Assembly: GCF_900112245.1 (NCBI RefSeq) | Contig: NZ_FOYX01000001.1 | Coordinates: 1,165,856-1,229,855 of the forward strand | DNA length: 64,000 nucleotides | Reading direction: 5' to 3' | DNA from: Maribacter stanieri | GTDB taxonomy: Bacteria > Bacteroidota > Bacteroidia > Flavobacteriales > Flavobacteriaceae | Shown here: piece by piece, positions 63,909-64,000 of the stretch | Position numbering within the stretch: position 1 is the first letter of the stretch | Layout: every line of letters starts with the position of its first letter | Notes under the pieces: model-generated | What the model was told of the DNA's origin: nothing | What the model saw: only the letters and a program-made list of their open reading frames with translations | Database searches by the model: none | Program-made: the position numbers and the translations under genes

Positions 63909-64000
63909 AATCTTATTTTTTTAATGCCTTTAGGATATCGATTATTCGTTATTATTTGATGCTTATTTCTCAATTTTCCTTTTCTATTAAGTTTAATAAT

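Overview
The window looks like chromosomal DNA from a marine Flavobacteriaceae bacterium (Bacteroidota, Maribacter/Zobellia-like). It is AT-rich, has few Shine-Dalgarno sequences, and carries many short-lipobox lipoproteins (SCG, SCS, ASC), family-typical proteins (DUF4412, DUF4386, DUF4177, PorT-like beta-barrels, hybrid sensor/AraC proteins, SDR-type threonine dehydrogenase) and an arginine-to-polyamine operon. No rRNA, tRNA, CRISPR array, transposase or phage gene was seen. The 5' end cuts into methylmalonyl-CoA mutase.

Layout. 0-4 kb: mutase, MFS transporter, RidA-like lipoprotein. 4-11.4 kb: minus-strand genes for a truncated Vat-type acetyltransferase, an NmrA-like reductase, two beta-lactamase-fold serine hydrolases, DUF4386 and a beta-barrel, followed by a TolB-like/TPR/AraC regulator. 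11.7-14.3 kb: secreted alpha/beta hydrolase, ECF sigma factor and two membrane proteins. 14.3-15.4 kb: membrane class III nucleotidyl cyclase. 15.6-31.7 kb: the most distinctive region, with a second ECF sigma factor, a membrane TPR protein with an anti-sigma-like N-terminus, an exported TPR-CHAT (caspase-like) protein, several secreted proteins and lipoproteins including an OmpA-type one, and a hybrid two-component regulator. 33.5-40.3 kb: arginine decarboxylase, agmatinase, deoxyhypusine-synthase-like protein, acidic protein, GNAT-nitrilase fusion and RimB-RimK-like fusion. 40.3-57.2 kb: mostly housekeeping and secreted genes, including threonine dehydrogenase, M28 peptidase, VPS10/BNR protein, pentapeptide protein, and a cNBD-acyltransferase-SGNH fusion. 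57.2-63.1 kb: PA/M28 peptidase and a sugar-acid catabolic-type operon. The window ends with a GNAT acetyltransferase.

How the genes may work together. Two separate ECF circuits can be read from the DNA. Promoters with GGTTAAC (minus strand GTTAACC), 15 bases, then CATKAA occur exactly three times, each with the same distance to an ATG, in front of the three minus-strand transcription units around the ECF/TPR/CHAT genes. Promoters with GTGTGA, 17 bases, then CGAATMAT lie in front of the 11.7 kb hydrolase-ECF operon and the 9.4 kb beta-barrel operon. In the first circuit, predicted topology puts both the TPR domain of the anti-sigma-like protein and the TPR-CHAT protease in the periplasm. This suggests, as inference only, an envelope-stress switch in which a caspase-like protease controls sigma release. 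Two copies of a TATGTAAC direct repeat, spaced 21 bp, mark the same region and may be sites for the hybrid regulator.

Another unusual signal is a roughly 92-bp element that supplies the last 12 codons, the stop and the terminator of two unrelated genes (about 4.0 and 15.6 kb).
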